The notes under the pieces: generated by a model | The model's input: only the letters and a program-made list of their open reading frames with translations | The model's database searches: none | What the model was told of the DNA's origin: nothing | NCBI GenBank assembly: GCA_947367565.1 | Contig: CANBEI010000006.1 | Span: forward strand, 1-41,260 | DNA from: an uncultured Candidatus Saccharibacteria bacterium | GTDB lineage: Bacteria; Patescibacteriota; Saccharimonadia; Saccharimonadales; Saccharimonadaceae | Reading direction: 5' to 3' | DNA: 41,260 nucleotides | In this document: positions 16,294 to 23,872 of the stretch, one piece after another | How positions within the stretch are numbered: position 1 is the stretch's first letter | Layout of the letters: each line of letters opens with the position of its first letter | Program-made: the position numbers and the translations under genes

Positions 16294-17472
16294 TTAAAAC
16301 CTCACCGCCCCATACTCTACCGCCTTTCTCTCCATATCACGCACCGCATAGGCTAGCGCATCCATACAATGGTCGTTGCCGTCCTCCGGCTCGTCTAAGG
16401 TCTTGCCAGTGGATTTCTGCACGCGCCACGGATAGGTCAGATATTCCTGCTCTAGCGGTTTATCGATGCGCAAATAATGCACTTCGCGCTCCTGCACAAG
16501 GTTGATATTATACTTCTTGCCGTTCACCTTGCCACTAGCCGATTTATTGCAGGGGATAGCACGTAGTCCGGCTTCTACGAGGTCTTGAATCATCTCTGGC
16601 TTGGCATTGTCGCAGACAAATAGCCCCTCCTGTTCCGCATTGATTTTCAAGGCTTCTGCCACGATTTCTTTACTAGTGAGGTGTGTCTGATATAAGCAGA
16701 GTTTCAGATAAATTGCTTTGGTTTTTGGATTCTCCCATACTCCAATAATCACAGTCGGGTCATTGTAGCCAAAATCCACCCCATATCGCCGAAATACTAG
16801 CCTCGGCGGTAGTTCGTCTTCGGCAATCCATCCGGAATAAATGTTGCCTTCCAGCGCGCCAATCTCGCCGAGTCCATACACGCGCCACCAGTTATTCGTG
16901 CCATCGCCCCGGTGTTGCAATAAATCACTCAATACGGCCGGTGGGATGCCTTCGTTATCAAGATAGGTTAGTTTCAGGAACTGCCAGTCGGTGCGCTTCT
17001 GCATTATCTCGGTATGCACCCAAAACTCATTCACCGGATTAAAATCAAGCCAAGCCATGACTTCCGTGCGCAACATCAGTTGGTCAAACACCTTATAATC
17101 CACGCGGTAGGCTTCGTTAATGAACAGATAATCGCGCCCTGCGCCCAGCGCATCGTCCGCTTCGCAGGAAAAGAACTCTATCGTCGTGCCAGTAATCTTA
17201 TTCGTCCATGTATGTTTTACCTTATTGCGCGTAAAATACCGTTCACGGTGAGTGCGCTTCAACAATTTTTCCCAGTCGCGAATTGCGCCTTTCTCCAAGT
17301 TGGGGTAGGTGTCTGATACAACACTAATCAACTTATCTTCTACGGCAAAAGTTAAATCACAAAGCCGAATAATCATAGCAGTAGTCTTTCCGGCACGCGC
17401 ACCGCCTTGTATGATATTGATGCGCGCATCCATCTGTTCTATCTTCTGTAATGCCGTGGTGTCCTGATACAT
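16294..17472 (-). CDS. terL: Terminase large subunit
   Basis: A 392-aa packaging motor. The ATPase domain has Walker A GGARAGKT (23-30) and Walker B LFINEA (116-121). The C-terminal nuclease domain has an acidic set in GVDFGYNDPTV, FVCDNAKPEM and the final DHCMDALAYAVRDM. The order matches Terminase_3/Terminase_6-type proteins and the length is slightly short but complete. It follows the small-terminase candidate, with palindrome clusters on both sides. An ATP-driven motor with an RNase-H-like cutting domain is the main evidence that the element packages DNA. Confidence 0.93.
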   Translation of the reverse strand: MYQDTTALQKIEQMDARINIIQGGARAGKTTAMIIRLCDLTFAVEDKLISVVSDTYPNLEKGAIRDWEKLLKRTHRERYFTRNKVKHTWTNKITGTTIEFFSCEADDALGAGRDYLFINEAYRVDYKVFDQLMLRTEVMAWLDFNPVNEFWVHTEIMQKRTDWQFLKLTYLDNEGIPPAVLSDLLQHRGDGTNNWWRVYGLGEIGALEGNIYSGWIAEDELPPRLVFRRYGVDFGYNDPTVIIGVWENPKTKAIYLKLCLYQTHLTSKEIVAEALKINAEQEGLFVCDNAKPEMIQDLVEAGLRAIPCNKSASGKVNGKKYNINLVQEREVHYLRIDKPLEQEYLTYPWRVQKSTGKTLDEPEDGNDHCMDALAYAVRDMERKAVEYGAVRF

Positions 17473-17512
17473 TCTACCCCTGTTTTATTTAACACTTTGT
17501 TAAGTATTTATT

Positions 17513-17575
17513 TGGGCGCATCGGCTGCGCCGCCGGGCTATTCGCTACATTGGCCGCAAATTTTCCGCCCCACTA
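17513..17575. repeat. GC-rich palindrome cluster 4 (short)
   Basis: GGCGCA (17515-17520) and TGCGCC (17526-17531) around a 5-nt loop, between the two terminase genes. Confidence 0.45.
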
Positions 17576-17644
17576 AAAGTTCATAATCTGATCGCGGCCA
17601 ATTTCGCTTCTATCCCTTGCGCAAAAGCACTAGATATTAAGCAC

Positions 17645-17910
17645 CGCCTATGGTTGCTCCGCCTTGCTCCTTTCGCGCTTCGGCCCGCTTCGCGTGCGCC
17701 GCGCGGTCGCAGGCTTCGCGCCCGACGGCGGTGTGCTGCGCGCTTCGGTCTGCCGTGGGGTCGCGCTGTCGCGCTCCTTTCCCACGGCCGCGCCCTCCGC
17801 GCGCAGACCCGGCTCTGTCGCACTTCGTGCTTGACTGCCCGTGTCGGCTCGGTCAAAGTCGCAAGCGACTTTTCCGCTCGCACTCCTTGGGCATAACGGC
17901 GCACTCCTCG
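17645..17910. repeat. GC-rich palindrome cluster 5 (in small terminase 3' end)
   Basis: Contains GCCGTGGG (17752-17759) / CCCACGGC (17781-17788), AAAGTCGC-AA-GCGACTTT (17855-17872) and many CTTCG loops. Several frames are open across it because of base composition, which produces spurious overlapping ORFs. Confidence 0.6.
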
Positions 17911-18307
17911 GACTGAGTGACACTGGTGGTTCAAGATTAGTCTGCTCAATAGACTGCTTCGGTAATCCGTAAGCCTGATTCATGGCACTTTCCCAAACTC
18001 GCCACTCACTTTCCGGCTTCTCGTAATTACTTCTATATAACAGAGTAGCAAGCCGTCGCACTCCGGGCGAGGTTTTTGGGTCGTTTAGCACTTCTTCCAG
18101 CTCGCCGTCGTCTAGGCCATTTATAAGTTTTTCTAATTTATAGCGCAAAGTATCTTCTTTTTTCCATGCGCCAGAGTGCCGCGGATTTCCACCCTCCTTG
18201 CCGAACTGCCGATTTTTGGGTGGCTTTTTGTAACCCACTTCGTCCGGAAATCCCTGCTTTGTGGGAATTTTCCGCCGACTTTTCTTGCGCGTTTTTACGG
18301 CAGACAT
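17648..18307 (-). CDS. Probable terminase small subunit/DUF5681-like
   Basis: A 219-aa protein just upstream of the large terminase. The first 130 residues look genuine: a basic start, FGKEGGNPRHSGAW (similar to the FxxGxSGNPxGR motif of DUF5681), then helical sequence. Residues from about 140 are low-complexity Arg/Ala/Ser/Pro encoded by palindrome cluster 5. Position suggests the DNA-recognition subunit of the terminase. The start overlaps the RusA gene by 13 nt. Confidence 0.65.
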   Translation of the reverse strand: MSAVKTRKKSRRKIPTKQGFPDEVGYKKPPKNRQFGKEGGNPRHSGAWKKEDTLRYKLEKLINGLDDGELEEVLNDPKTSPGVRRLATLLYRSNYEKPESEWRVWESAMNQAYGLPKQSIEQTNLEPPVSLSPRSAPLCPRSASGKVACDFDRADTGSQARSATEPGLRAEGAAVGKERDSATPRQTEARSTPPSGAKPATARRTRSGPKRERSKAEQP

Positions 18308-18714
18308 AAAATCTCACCCTGCTCTTTAGTCAAAACTACTTCCACGCGCGGATTACTTTTGCAGACTCCCATTAGTTTGACCTGTATACCGCGCACGGTT
18401 TCTATGCCGTCATCAGGGATAACTTCAGCCTTAACGAGTGCGTCTAGAACAGAAGTAATCTGATTATCAAGATCGCGCCGCTTCATGTCTGGCTCATAAA
18501 TTCTAAACTCTAGCGAACATGGCGACCATTCCTCCGCCTTAAACGCGCCACGCGTCTGTAATCGGAATTGTGCTACCATATCGCTTTCGTTGCGCTTCGC
18601 CATATCGTTGCTCGTGATAAATCTATGTCCAGTGTGCCGGTTATATCGAATAACTTTGTTATTTTTCTTACTGACGACCGCGCCTTTATATTCAATTTGT
18701 AATTGCTGCAACAT
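18295..18714 (-). CDS. RusA-like Holliday junction resolvase
   Basis: A 139-aa crossover-junction endonuclease, which resolves branched DNA before packaging. The key acidic motif RRDLDNQITSVLDAL and the following AEVIPDDGIE match RusA, whose catalytic aspartates lie in DxDN and in the later PDD. The start is placed at 18714 (MLQQLQ), with GGAGA 7 nt upstream; an upstream in-frame ATG at 18759 lacks a site. It sits between an unknown 107-aa gene and the small terminase, the usual late-early boundary in small phages. Confidence 0.88.
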   Translation of the reverse strand: MLQQLQIEYKGAVVSKKNNKVIRYNRHTGHRFITSNDMAKRNESDMVAQFRLQTRGAFKAEEWSPCSLEFRIYEPDMKRRDLDNQITSVLDALVKAEVIPDDGIETVRGIQVKLMGVCKSNPRVEVVLTKEQGEILCLP

Positions 18715-18766
18715 TTTAGTTTCTCCGTTAATTTCAATTCTTCTGGTTCTGATAATCATGATTTTT

Positions 18767-19090
18767 CTACCATCTGCCAGCCTCTTTTCTGCTACTACCT
18801 AAGACTTTGATATCTGGCGGAATAGTTAAACCGCCACTATATGACTGCATAGATACCTCATATTTATCTGCTAGACAACAGCACCGCGCCAAAGTCAGAC
18901 CAGCATTACATCGCAAGGCTTGGCAAAACGGCTTCCATGAACTGCTATAGTCGAAATCATGTCGCTCCCACCACCGGTGAAATATCACCATTGTGCTACC
19001 TTGTTTGACTATCACTGTATGTTTATCGCGAAAGAATATCGTCACCGCACCTGCATAGCGCACCGTGGGAACAAAATCAATGCTCGGCAT
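18767..19090 (-). CDS. Unknown 107-aa phage protein
   Basis: Preceded by AAGGAGAGGTT-ATG. The product has a beta-rich first half (TIFFRDKHTVIVKQGSTMVIF) with WWERHDFDYSSSW and a CCCLAD motif in the second half, and a C-terminal Ser/Arg-rich tail. No family recognised. It lies upstream of rusA in the early cluster. Confidence 0.65.
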   Translation of the reverse strand: MPSIDFVPTVRYAGAVTIFFRDKHTVIVKQGSTMVIFHRWWERHDFDYSSSWKPFCQALRCNAGLTLARCCCLADKYEVSMQSYSGGLTIPPDIKVLGSSRKEAGRW

Positions 19091-19177
19091 AACCTCTCCT
19101 TAAATAAATCGCAAACCCACCGTGTCGCTACCAGATGAGGTAAAATAGTAAAAATATACAAAAGTATTAAATCTTAG

Positions 19178-19379
19178 ATTCCGCGCGCGATAGTTTTTAG
19201 ATTGTAGCGGTCCGCGCTCCTCAGTCAAGGTCGCGCTACGCGCTCTCTTGACTGCTTCGCTTGCGTCCGCCTTAGTTCCAACTATCTCGCGCGGCGGAAT
19301 CCTGTAAAAGCAAATCTTGTGGGGGCAGGATGCGTGGAGGTGGCGCGCTTCGCCTATCGGCTTGCGCGCCGATCCTGCC
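19178..19379. repeat. GC-rich palindrome cluster 6, nested
   Basis: Outer arms 19178-19195 and 19280-19300 (ATTCCGCGCGCGATAGTT-like) enclose CAGTCAAG (19222-19229) / CTTGACTG (19247-19254). Next to it, GGCAGGAT (19324-19331) / ATCCTGCC (19372-19379) enclose GGCGCGC/GCGCGCC. This is the most elaborate of the clusters and is not convincingly coding. Confidence 0.65.
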
Positions 19380-19395
19380 GCCGCAGTATCTGCTT

Positions 19396-19581
19396 TTATG
19401 GTTCGCAACTCGCGTCCATGCGCTCGCATTCTTCTATATATAGTCGTTCCGCTTCTTTGTATTTTATGCGGCCGAAGTATTTCTTCGTTCCGATTGCTCC
19501 GGCAATTATAATTGCGCGCGGGCAGGAATTATATTTTACAAAATATATAGGTGAATACAGTACATTATCTGCTTCGGGCAT
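19396..19581 (-). CDS. Unknown 61-aa phage protein
   Basis: A small protein (MPEADNVLYSPIYFVKYNSC...) with a hydrophobic middle (AIIIAGAIGTKKYFG) and a charged helix (EAERLYIEECERM) at the end. Its start overlaps the end of the preceding 40-aa gene, typical of packed phage early genes. Family not recognised. Confidence 0.5.
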   Translation of the reverse strand: MPEADNVLYSPIYFVKYNSCPRAIIIAGAIGTKKYFGRIKYKEAERLYIEECERMDASCEP

Positions 19582-19687
19582 CGTTTTCGTTCTCCTCGTC
19601 TTGATATTTGTTAATATCTGTAATAATTATCGGCACACCCCTGTCGGTCTTAATTGTGCCATCAGGGAAGTGTAGAAGTTTACCCAT
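19565..19687 (-). CDS. Unknown 40-aa phage protein
   Basis: Starts at 19687 (MGKLLHFPDGTIK) with GGAG 8 nt upstream. A 45-aa version from 19702 and a longer frame from 19867 are open, but neither has a ribosome site. Acidic C-terminus. It overlaps both neighbours by a few bases. Confidence 0.5.
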   Translation of the reverse strand: MGKLLHFPDGTIKTDRGVPIIITDINKYQDEENENDARSR

Positions 19688-20000
19688 TTTGTCGCTCTCC
19701 ATCAATCGCTCGGAAATAGTAAAGCCATTCCTTTGCGTGTTTTTCTCTGGATCGATGTGCGCCCAGACTAGTACGTAAAGCCAGCGGTGCGACCGTAAAC
19801 GGACAGAGAAAAGCAGAAACCTGCAGTTCGCCGCAGTCGCCAATCCCGACATAATATCTACTATCAAGAGCCGCCTTGCGTTTGTCGCTCGTGAGATAGA
19901 TTTTATAATCTTCGGAAATATCCCTCCGCAAGATAGTTAGCACCTCTAATAGTTTTAGATCGCCGAGTTTAGCGGTTTTGCTTCTGGAATTTTTTGCCAT
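19680..20000 (-). CDS. Unknown 106-aa early phage protein
   Basis: The first gene of the leftward phage run. GAGAGG lies 6 nt before the ATG. The product starts basic (MAKNSRSKTAKL), continues LKLLEVLTILRRDISEDYKIYLTSDKRK and ends in an Arg-rich part that overlaps a second open frame. The junction of the two frames could reflect a frameshift, or simply overlapping genes. No family recognised. Confidence 0.5.
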   Translation of the reverse strand: MAKNSRSKTAKLGDLKLLEVLTILRRDISEDYKIYLTSDKRKAALDSRYYVGIGDCGELQVSAFLCPFTVAPLALRTSLGAHRSREKHAKEWLYYFRAIDGERQNG

Positions 20001-20162
20001 TTTTTACCTCTCTTATCGCTGGCACGATTCGCCGCACAACCTGAAATGAGTTTAATCTCATATTAAGCAAATACTTGAATAAAGAGTTTTTAACTTTTAC
20101 CAAATTGTAGTGGTGCTACGCGCGCTAATGGGCTTCGCGAGTTAAGCCGTTATGCGGTCAAT

Positions 20163-20215
20163 CGCGCCAGTGATAGTCTTAAATTGTTAATAATTGCACG
20201 GACTATCTTGGCGCG
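20163..20215. repeat. GC-rich palindrome cluster 7
   Basis: Long inverted repeat: CGCGCCA + GATAGTC (20163-20178) against GACTATC + TGGCGCG (20201-20215), with a 22-nt AT-rich loop. Confidence 0.6.
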
Positions 20216-20240
20216 CTCGTCCGTTAGGTCGCGCTGGGAC

Positions 20241-20282
20241 TTTTGTAATGAACCCTAGACAAGTCATTTAGTAAGCCCGATT
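20241..20282 (+). repeat. Motif A, right copy
   Basis: Plus-strand copy of the sequence at 2061-2101, with the same 16-nt core CCCTAGACAAGTCATT. AATGA and TCATT flank the core here as short inverted arms about 12 nt apart, reminiscent of a tyrosine-recombinase core site. Confidence 0.75.
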
Positions 20283-20285
20283 TTT

Positions 20286-20331
20286 TATCAATAAATAACC
20301 ACCGCCTTTTTACAGGGGTGGTCGTTATCGT
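20286..20331 (+). repeat. Motif B, right copy
   Basis: TATCAATAA ... CTTTTTAC ... GGTCGTTATCGT, matching 84-132 in inverted orientation. Here it folds into an ACCACC/GGTGGT hairpin. Confidence 0.5.
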
Positions 20332-20414
20332 GTTCCATAGACAAGATTGACGTTTCCACTACGGACAAAAGCCAACCCGAATAGCCTCAAGCCTTACCGT
20401 GTTATAATTATCAC

Positions 20415-20955
20415 ATGCAAGAAACTTTTGATATTCTCGACACTAAGGGCCGCTATACAGTAAGGTCGCCACTCGCGATGAGTGCCACCAGTCCGGCCAC
20501 TGGCACAAGGCTGTCGCAATTTTTATCATTAACTCCAAAAATCAGGTTCTCCTACAGAAACGTAGCGATTTCAAAAAACTCTGGCCTGGCATGTGGGAGT
20601 CAGCGCCGGCGGCCACGTGTTGGCTGGCGAATTCGGTTTTCAGGCTGTAATGCGCGAATGCGAAGAAGAACTTGGTATTAAACTCGACAAAAACGATATT
20701 ACTTTCATTGGCGCAACTACCTCGACCAATCTAAAAGGCGACGTAATTAATAATCATTTTAATGAATACTATATCGTCCACAAGGATCTCGACCCTTCAA
20801 CTCTCAAGCTCCAGACCGAGGAAGTTTCGGAGGCGGAATGGATTGACCGAGACGAAATTATCCACCGCATCCAAAATCACTACGAGGGAATCACCGACAA
20901 AGAAGGCTGCTGGGAATATCTTATCGAGTACTATAAATGGCAGCAAAATCAATAA
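20415..20955 (+). pseudogene. Nudix hydrolase with two frameshifts
   Basis: Three frames joined in order give a complete Nudix protein of about 180 aa. Frame 1 has MQETFDILDTKGRYT; frame 2 has VATRDECHQSGHWHKAVAIF and LWPGMW; frame 3 has GVSAGGHVLAGE and the Nudix box ending in RECEEELG. The breaks lie near 20460 and at the GGG at 20595-20597. Each is repaired by adding one base, most simply a G, so both are single-base losses. The order and pattern resemble the YfcD/isopentenyl-isomerase-like Nudix group. TATAAT (20403-20408) lies 6 nt before the ATG, so the promoter looks intact. Either a recent pseudogene or homopolymer sequencing errors. Confidence 0.85.
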
Positions 20956-20997
20956 TCTCTCTCAATTTCAAAAAAGTATGTTATAATAACAACGTGT

Positions 20998-21074
20998 GGT
21001 ACCATAGCTCAGCTGGTTAGAGCGCAGGACTCATAAGCCTGAGGTCGGTGGTTCGATCCCACCTGGTACTACCA
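20998..21074 (+). tRNA. tRNA with CAU anticodon, most likely elongator tRNA-Met
   Basis: Full cloverleaf with encoded CCA. The acceptor GGTACCA pairs with TGGTACT (a G1-U72 wobble at the end), the T arm is GGTGG-TTCGATC-CCACC, and the anticodon loop is CTCATAA. The anticodon stem CAGGA/GCCTG has an A31-G39 mismatch next to the loop. It lacks the three G-C pairs expected for initiator tRNA; tRNA-Ile2 (lysidine-modified CAU) is the alternative. TATAAT at 20982-20987 is its promoter. Confidence 0.93.
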
Positions 21075-21086
21075 TCCAAGTTTATC

Positions 21087-21106
21087 GTGCCGCGAGGCAC
21101 TTTTTT
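21087..21106 (+). terminator. Terminator of the tRNA gene
   Basis: GTGCC-GCGA-GGCAC followed by TTTTTT. Confidence 0.9.
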
Positions 21107-21132
21107 CGTGGCATTGTGTTATAATCAATATT

Positions 21133-21525
21133 ATGAACGACAAAAAAGGTTTTACCCTTATTGAACTTATGATCGTTGGTGCATTTGCAGCACTTCTCGT
21201 GATTATTTTCTTCCTTCAGAAGTCTAACGTTGAGGCTATGGACCGCGACGACGCGCGCAAGACCGCTATCAACGCCATGTATTACGCTCTAGAGGAATAC
21301 TATTACCCGAAGTACGGTTATTATCCAGATACGATTTCCGAGGAAAATCTTCCCGTGATTGATCCAGAGCTTTTCACCGACCCATTTGGTACTAATCTCG
21401 GCATCGAGGGCAGCAATTATACCTACGAAGTCGCGAATTGCAATTCCAAGAACGAATGTCAAGAATATACTCTCCGTGCTCAGCTCGAAAAAGAAGACAC
21501 GTATATCAAAAAAGGTAAAAAGTAG
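21133..21525 (+). CDS. Type IV pilin/pseudopilin
   Basis: A 130-aa prepilin. A short basic leader MNDKKG precedes the cleavage site and FTLIELMIVG, with the conserved Glu at position 5 of the mature protein, then a hydrophobic helix (about 7-30). The C-terminal part is a small globular domain with one Cys pair (VANCNSKNECQEY) likely to form a disulfide loop. It would be processed by a prepilin peptidase and assembled at the membrane into pili used for surface or host contact. The start follows TATAAT (21120-21125) by 7 nt. pgi follows after 12 nt, so both probably share a transcript. Confidence 0.9.
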   Translation: MNDKKGFTLIELMIVGAFAALLVIIFFLQKSNVEAMDRDDARKTAINAMYYALEEYYYPKYGYYPDTISEENLPVIDPELFTDPFGTNLGIEGSNYTYEVANCNSKNECQEYTLRAQLEKEDTYIKKGKK

Positions 21526-21537
21526 TAAAGAAGTACT

Positions 21538-22770
21538 ATGATTAAATTTCATTCAGACATCGACGTCACAGTCGATGTGTCACGCATTCGTGAAATTATC
21601 AACGATATTCAATCTGACCCCATGGGCGGCTGGTATGATTTGCCAGAAACTTATGACCACGCAGAATTTGATAAAATTCAAGCCACGGCCAAACAAATTC
21701 AAAATAACTCCAAATACCTTGTCTGTATTGGGATTGGCGGCTCGTATCTTGGCCATCGTGCGCTCATTGACGCACTCCAGCCCAAAAGCCCGACCAAGAT
21801 TCTCTACGCCGGTAACTCGCTTAGTACGCGCGAGCTAAATTGCCTTCTGGACACGCTTGGTGATTCTGATTTTTCAATTAATGTCATTTCAAAATCCGGC
21901 ACTACGACCGAACCGGCTGTCGCTTTCCGCCTATTGAAAGCCAAACTCCAAGAAAAATATGGCAACAAAGCTAGCGAACGTATTTTTGCTACTACCGATG
22001 CTCGAAAAGGTGCGCTTTATGAAGAGGCTGTCGCTGAGGGCTATGCTCGTTTTGTTGTTCCCGATAATATCGGTGGGCGCTACTCTGTCTTGACTGCTGC
22101 CGGCCTCCTCCCGCTCGCCGTTGCCGGAGTAAATATCGATCAGCTAATGTCTGGCGCTGCTACGGAACGTGCCGCGAATCTCGATAATTCTGAATCTGCA
22201 GCTATCCGGTATGCGACCATGCGTGCTGATTTGCTGAAAAAGAACTACGATGTCGAAATTCTGGCGTCTTTTGAGCCTTGCATGCAGTATTTTGAAGAGT
22301 GGTGTAAGCAGCTTTTTGGTGAGTCTGAAGGGAAGGATAAGCAGGGAATTTTCCCAACATCAGTTATCTATACTACTGATCTCCATTCACTTGGGCAGTA
22401 TCTCCAGGATGGTCGTCGTAATATCTTCGAAACCATGCTACGTTTTTCGGAGGAAGGCGCTCCCGCCGTGACAGTCCCGCAGCTCGCAAAAGACCTTGAT
22501 GGTCTGAAATATCTTGAGGGCAAGACTTTAGATTTTCTCAACACAAAGGCACTTGAGGCGACTGTCGCTGCGCATCGCGATGGCGGTATCCCGGTTTCCG
22601 AAATTACTATTCCGACGCTCGACGAAAAATCGCTCGGTGCCTTGGTCTATTTCTTTGAACTATCTTGTGCGCTTTCTGCTAAACTTTCTGGCGTCAATCC
22701 TTTTGACCAGCCCGGCGTAGAAGCCTATAAACGCAACATGTTCCATCTCCTCGGTAAGCCTGGGTTCTGA
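21538..22770 (+). CDS. pgi: Glucose-6-phosphate isomerase
   Basis: A 410-aa isomerase converting glucose 6-phosphate and fructose 6-phosphate. Family signatures: CIGIGGSYLGHRAL (sugar-phosphate binding), NVISKSGTTTEPAVAFR, VPDNIGGRYSVLTAAGLLPLA (a PGI signature), and a C-terminal Lys in PGVEAYKRNM. The length fits the compact bacterial form. No promoter of its own was seen; it lies 12 nt behind the pilin gene. The stop is TGA, evidence that TGA is not reassigned here. Confidence 0.96.
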   Translation: MIKFHSDIDVTVDVSRIREIINDIQSDPMGGWYDLPETYDHAEFDKIQATAKQIQNNSKYLVCIGIGGSYLGHRALIDALQPKSPTKILYAGNSLSTRELNCLLDTLGDSDFSINVISKSGTTTEPAVAFRLLKAKLQEKYGNKASERIFATTDARKGALYEEAVAEGYARFVVPDNIGGRYSVLTAAGLLPLAVAGVNIDQLMSGAATERAANLDNSESAAIRYATMRADLLKKNYDVEILASFEPCMQYFEEWCKQLFGESEGKDKQGIFPTSVIYTTDLHSLGQYLQDGRRNIFETMLRFSEEGAPAVTVPQLAKDLDGLKYLEGKTLDFLNTKALEATVAAHRDGGIPVSEITIPTLDEKSLGALVYFFELSCALSAKLSGVNPFDQPGVEAYKRNMFHLLGKPGF

Positions 22771-22860
22771 CACGGAGTCAGCTCCTGCTGCCAGCCCTCA
22801 AAAACGCTTACCAAGCATTAGAGATTTGCCTAAAATTAATTTTTAGCGTATACTTTTTAC

Positions 22861-23802
22861 ATGAGTAAACCACGTGTGGTCATTGCTTTGGGTGGCAACG
22901 CACTTCAAAAAGACGGCGAAGTCACCGCCGAAGCCCAAAAGTCCGTCGCCGAGAAAATCGGCCAAATTATTGCTAAACTTTCTGCGAAATATGAGATTAT
23001 CGTCGCTCATGGCAATGGTCCGCAGGTTGGTAACATCTTGATTCATGAGGAGACCGCTAGCACAGCGACTGCCCCCGCCATGCCTCTTGAGACCGCTGTT
23101 GCTATGAGCCAGGGTCAGATTGGCTACTGGCTTTCGCAGGCGATTGGCAACGCTTTTGCTCGTGAGCATAAACGTAAACAAGTTGCCAGTATTGTCACTC
23201 AAGTCGTCGTCGACCGTAATGATCCAGCCTTCAAGCATCCATCGAAGCCAATCGGGGAATTCTATACTGCCAAGGAGGCAGTCAAGTTAGCTAAAACTCG
23301 CGGCTGGGAAATGCGCGAAGATTCCGGTCGTGGATATCGCCGCATCGTTCCTTCGCCGAAACCGATTGATATTGTTGAACGTCGCGAGATTATGTCATTG
23401 ATGCAATCTGGCGCTATCGTGATTGCAGTTGGCGGTGGCGGTATTCCGGTCGTTCGCTCTAGAGTTCTCAAAACTCTGCGTGGCGTCGACGCCGTTATTG
23501 ACAAAGACCTCGCTGCCGAGAAACTCGCCGAACTCATCAAAGCCGATATTTTCGTCTCAGTCACTGCTGTGCCTAATGCCTACATCAACTACGGTCAGCC
23601 CGACCAAATTGCGCTCGGTATACTGACGCCGACTGAAGCAATGAGTTATATCCGCGATGGCCACTTCGGCGCCGGATCAATGCTTCCAAAAATTCAAGCG
23701 ATTACGCAATTTGCTAGCAAAAAACGTCTCGGGATTATCACTTCGCCCGAAAATCTAGAACTCGCCCTCAAGCGCCGTTCCGGCACAATCGTCCAAGGTT
23801 AA
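22861..23802 (+). CDS. arcC: Carbamate kinase
   Basis: A 313-aa enzyme making ATP from carbamoyl phosphate, the last step of the arginine deiminase pathway. Motifs: VIALGGNALQ at the start, VAHGNGPQVGNI, and VIAVGGGGIPVV plus DKDLAAEKLA of the amino-acid kinase fold. Full length. The arginine deiminase and ornithine carbamoyltransferase genes are not in the window. TATACT (22849-22854) stands 6 nt before the ATG. Confidence 0.96.
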   Translation: MSKPRVVIALGGNALQKDGEVTAEAQKSVAEKIGQIIAKLSAKYEIIVAHGNGPQVGNILIHEETASTATAPAMPLETAVAMSQGQIGYWLSQAIGNAFAREHKRKQVASIVTQVVVDRNDPAFKHPSKPIGEFYTAKEAVKLAKTRGWEMREDSGRGYRRIVPSPKPIDIVERREIMSLMQSGAIVIAVGGGGIPVVRSRVLKTLRGVDAVIDKDLAAEKLAELIKADIFVSVTAVPNAYINYGQPDQIALGILTPTEAMSYIRDGHFGAGSMLPKIQAITQFASKKRLGIITSPENLELALKRRSGTIVQG

Positions 23803-23872
23803 CACTACAGATATAGCCGACCAGAGCGGCTTACGCTCCTATTCTAGCATACCATAAGCTTTTTGTCAACTG

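Larger units (their letters stand above)
20001..20402. other. Right boundary region of the element
   Basis: No gene. It holds an ATGAG-TTTAAT-CTCAT palindrome (about 20045-20060), palindrome cluster 7, motif A, motif B and a hairpin made by motif B (ACCACC/GGTGGT). A partial third copy of the motif A core, CCATAGACAAG, lies near 20335-20345. The change from phage to host genes happens between here and the Nudix gene. Confidence 0.5.

Noticed and set aside
17581-17949. 122-aa Arg-rich minus-strand frame and plus-strand frames of similar extent
   Set aside because: They are open only because of the stop-poor GC palindromes in cluster 5; the small-terminase frame overlaps them and has a domain-like start.
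19100-19429. 109-aa minus-strand open frame
   Set aside because: It runs through palindrome cluster 6, has no ribosome site and its composition follows the palindromes. Not listed as a gene.
2061-20282. Motif A copies as attL and attR of the prophage
   Set aside because: They lie in opposite orientation, whereas integration gives direct repeats, and the integrase gene lies outside the left copy. I kept them as an unexplained inverted pair.
20998-21074. tRNA gene as integration site of the element
   Set aside because: It is more than 600 bp from the phage genes, is intact, and no second copy of its 3' end is seen near the integrase.
22768-22770. TGA read as glycine (SR1/Gracilibacteria code)
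   Set aside because: TGA ends pgi at the expected length and in-frame TGA is absent from the core genes.
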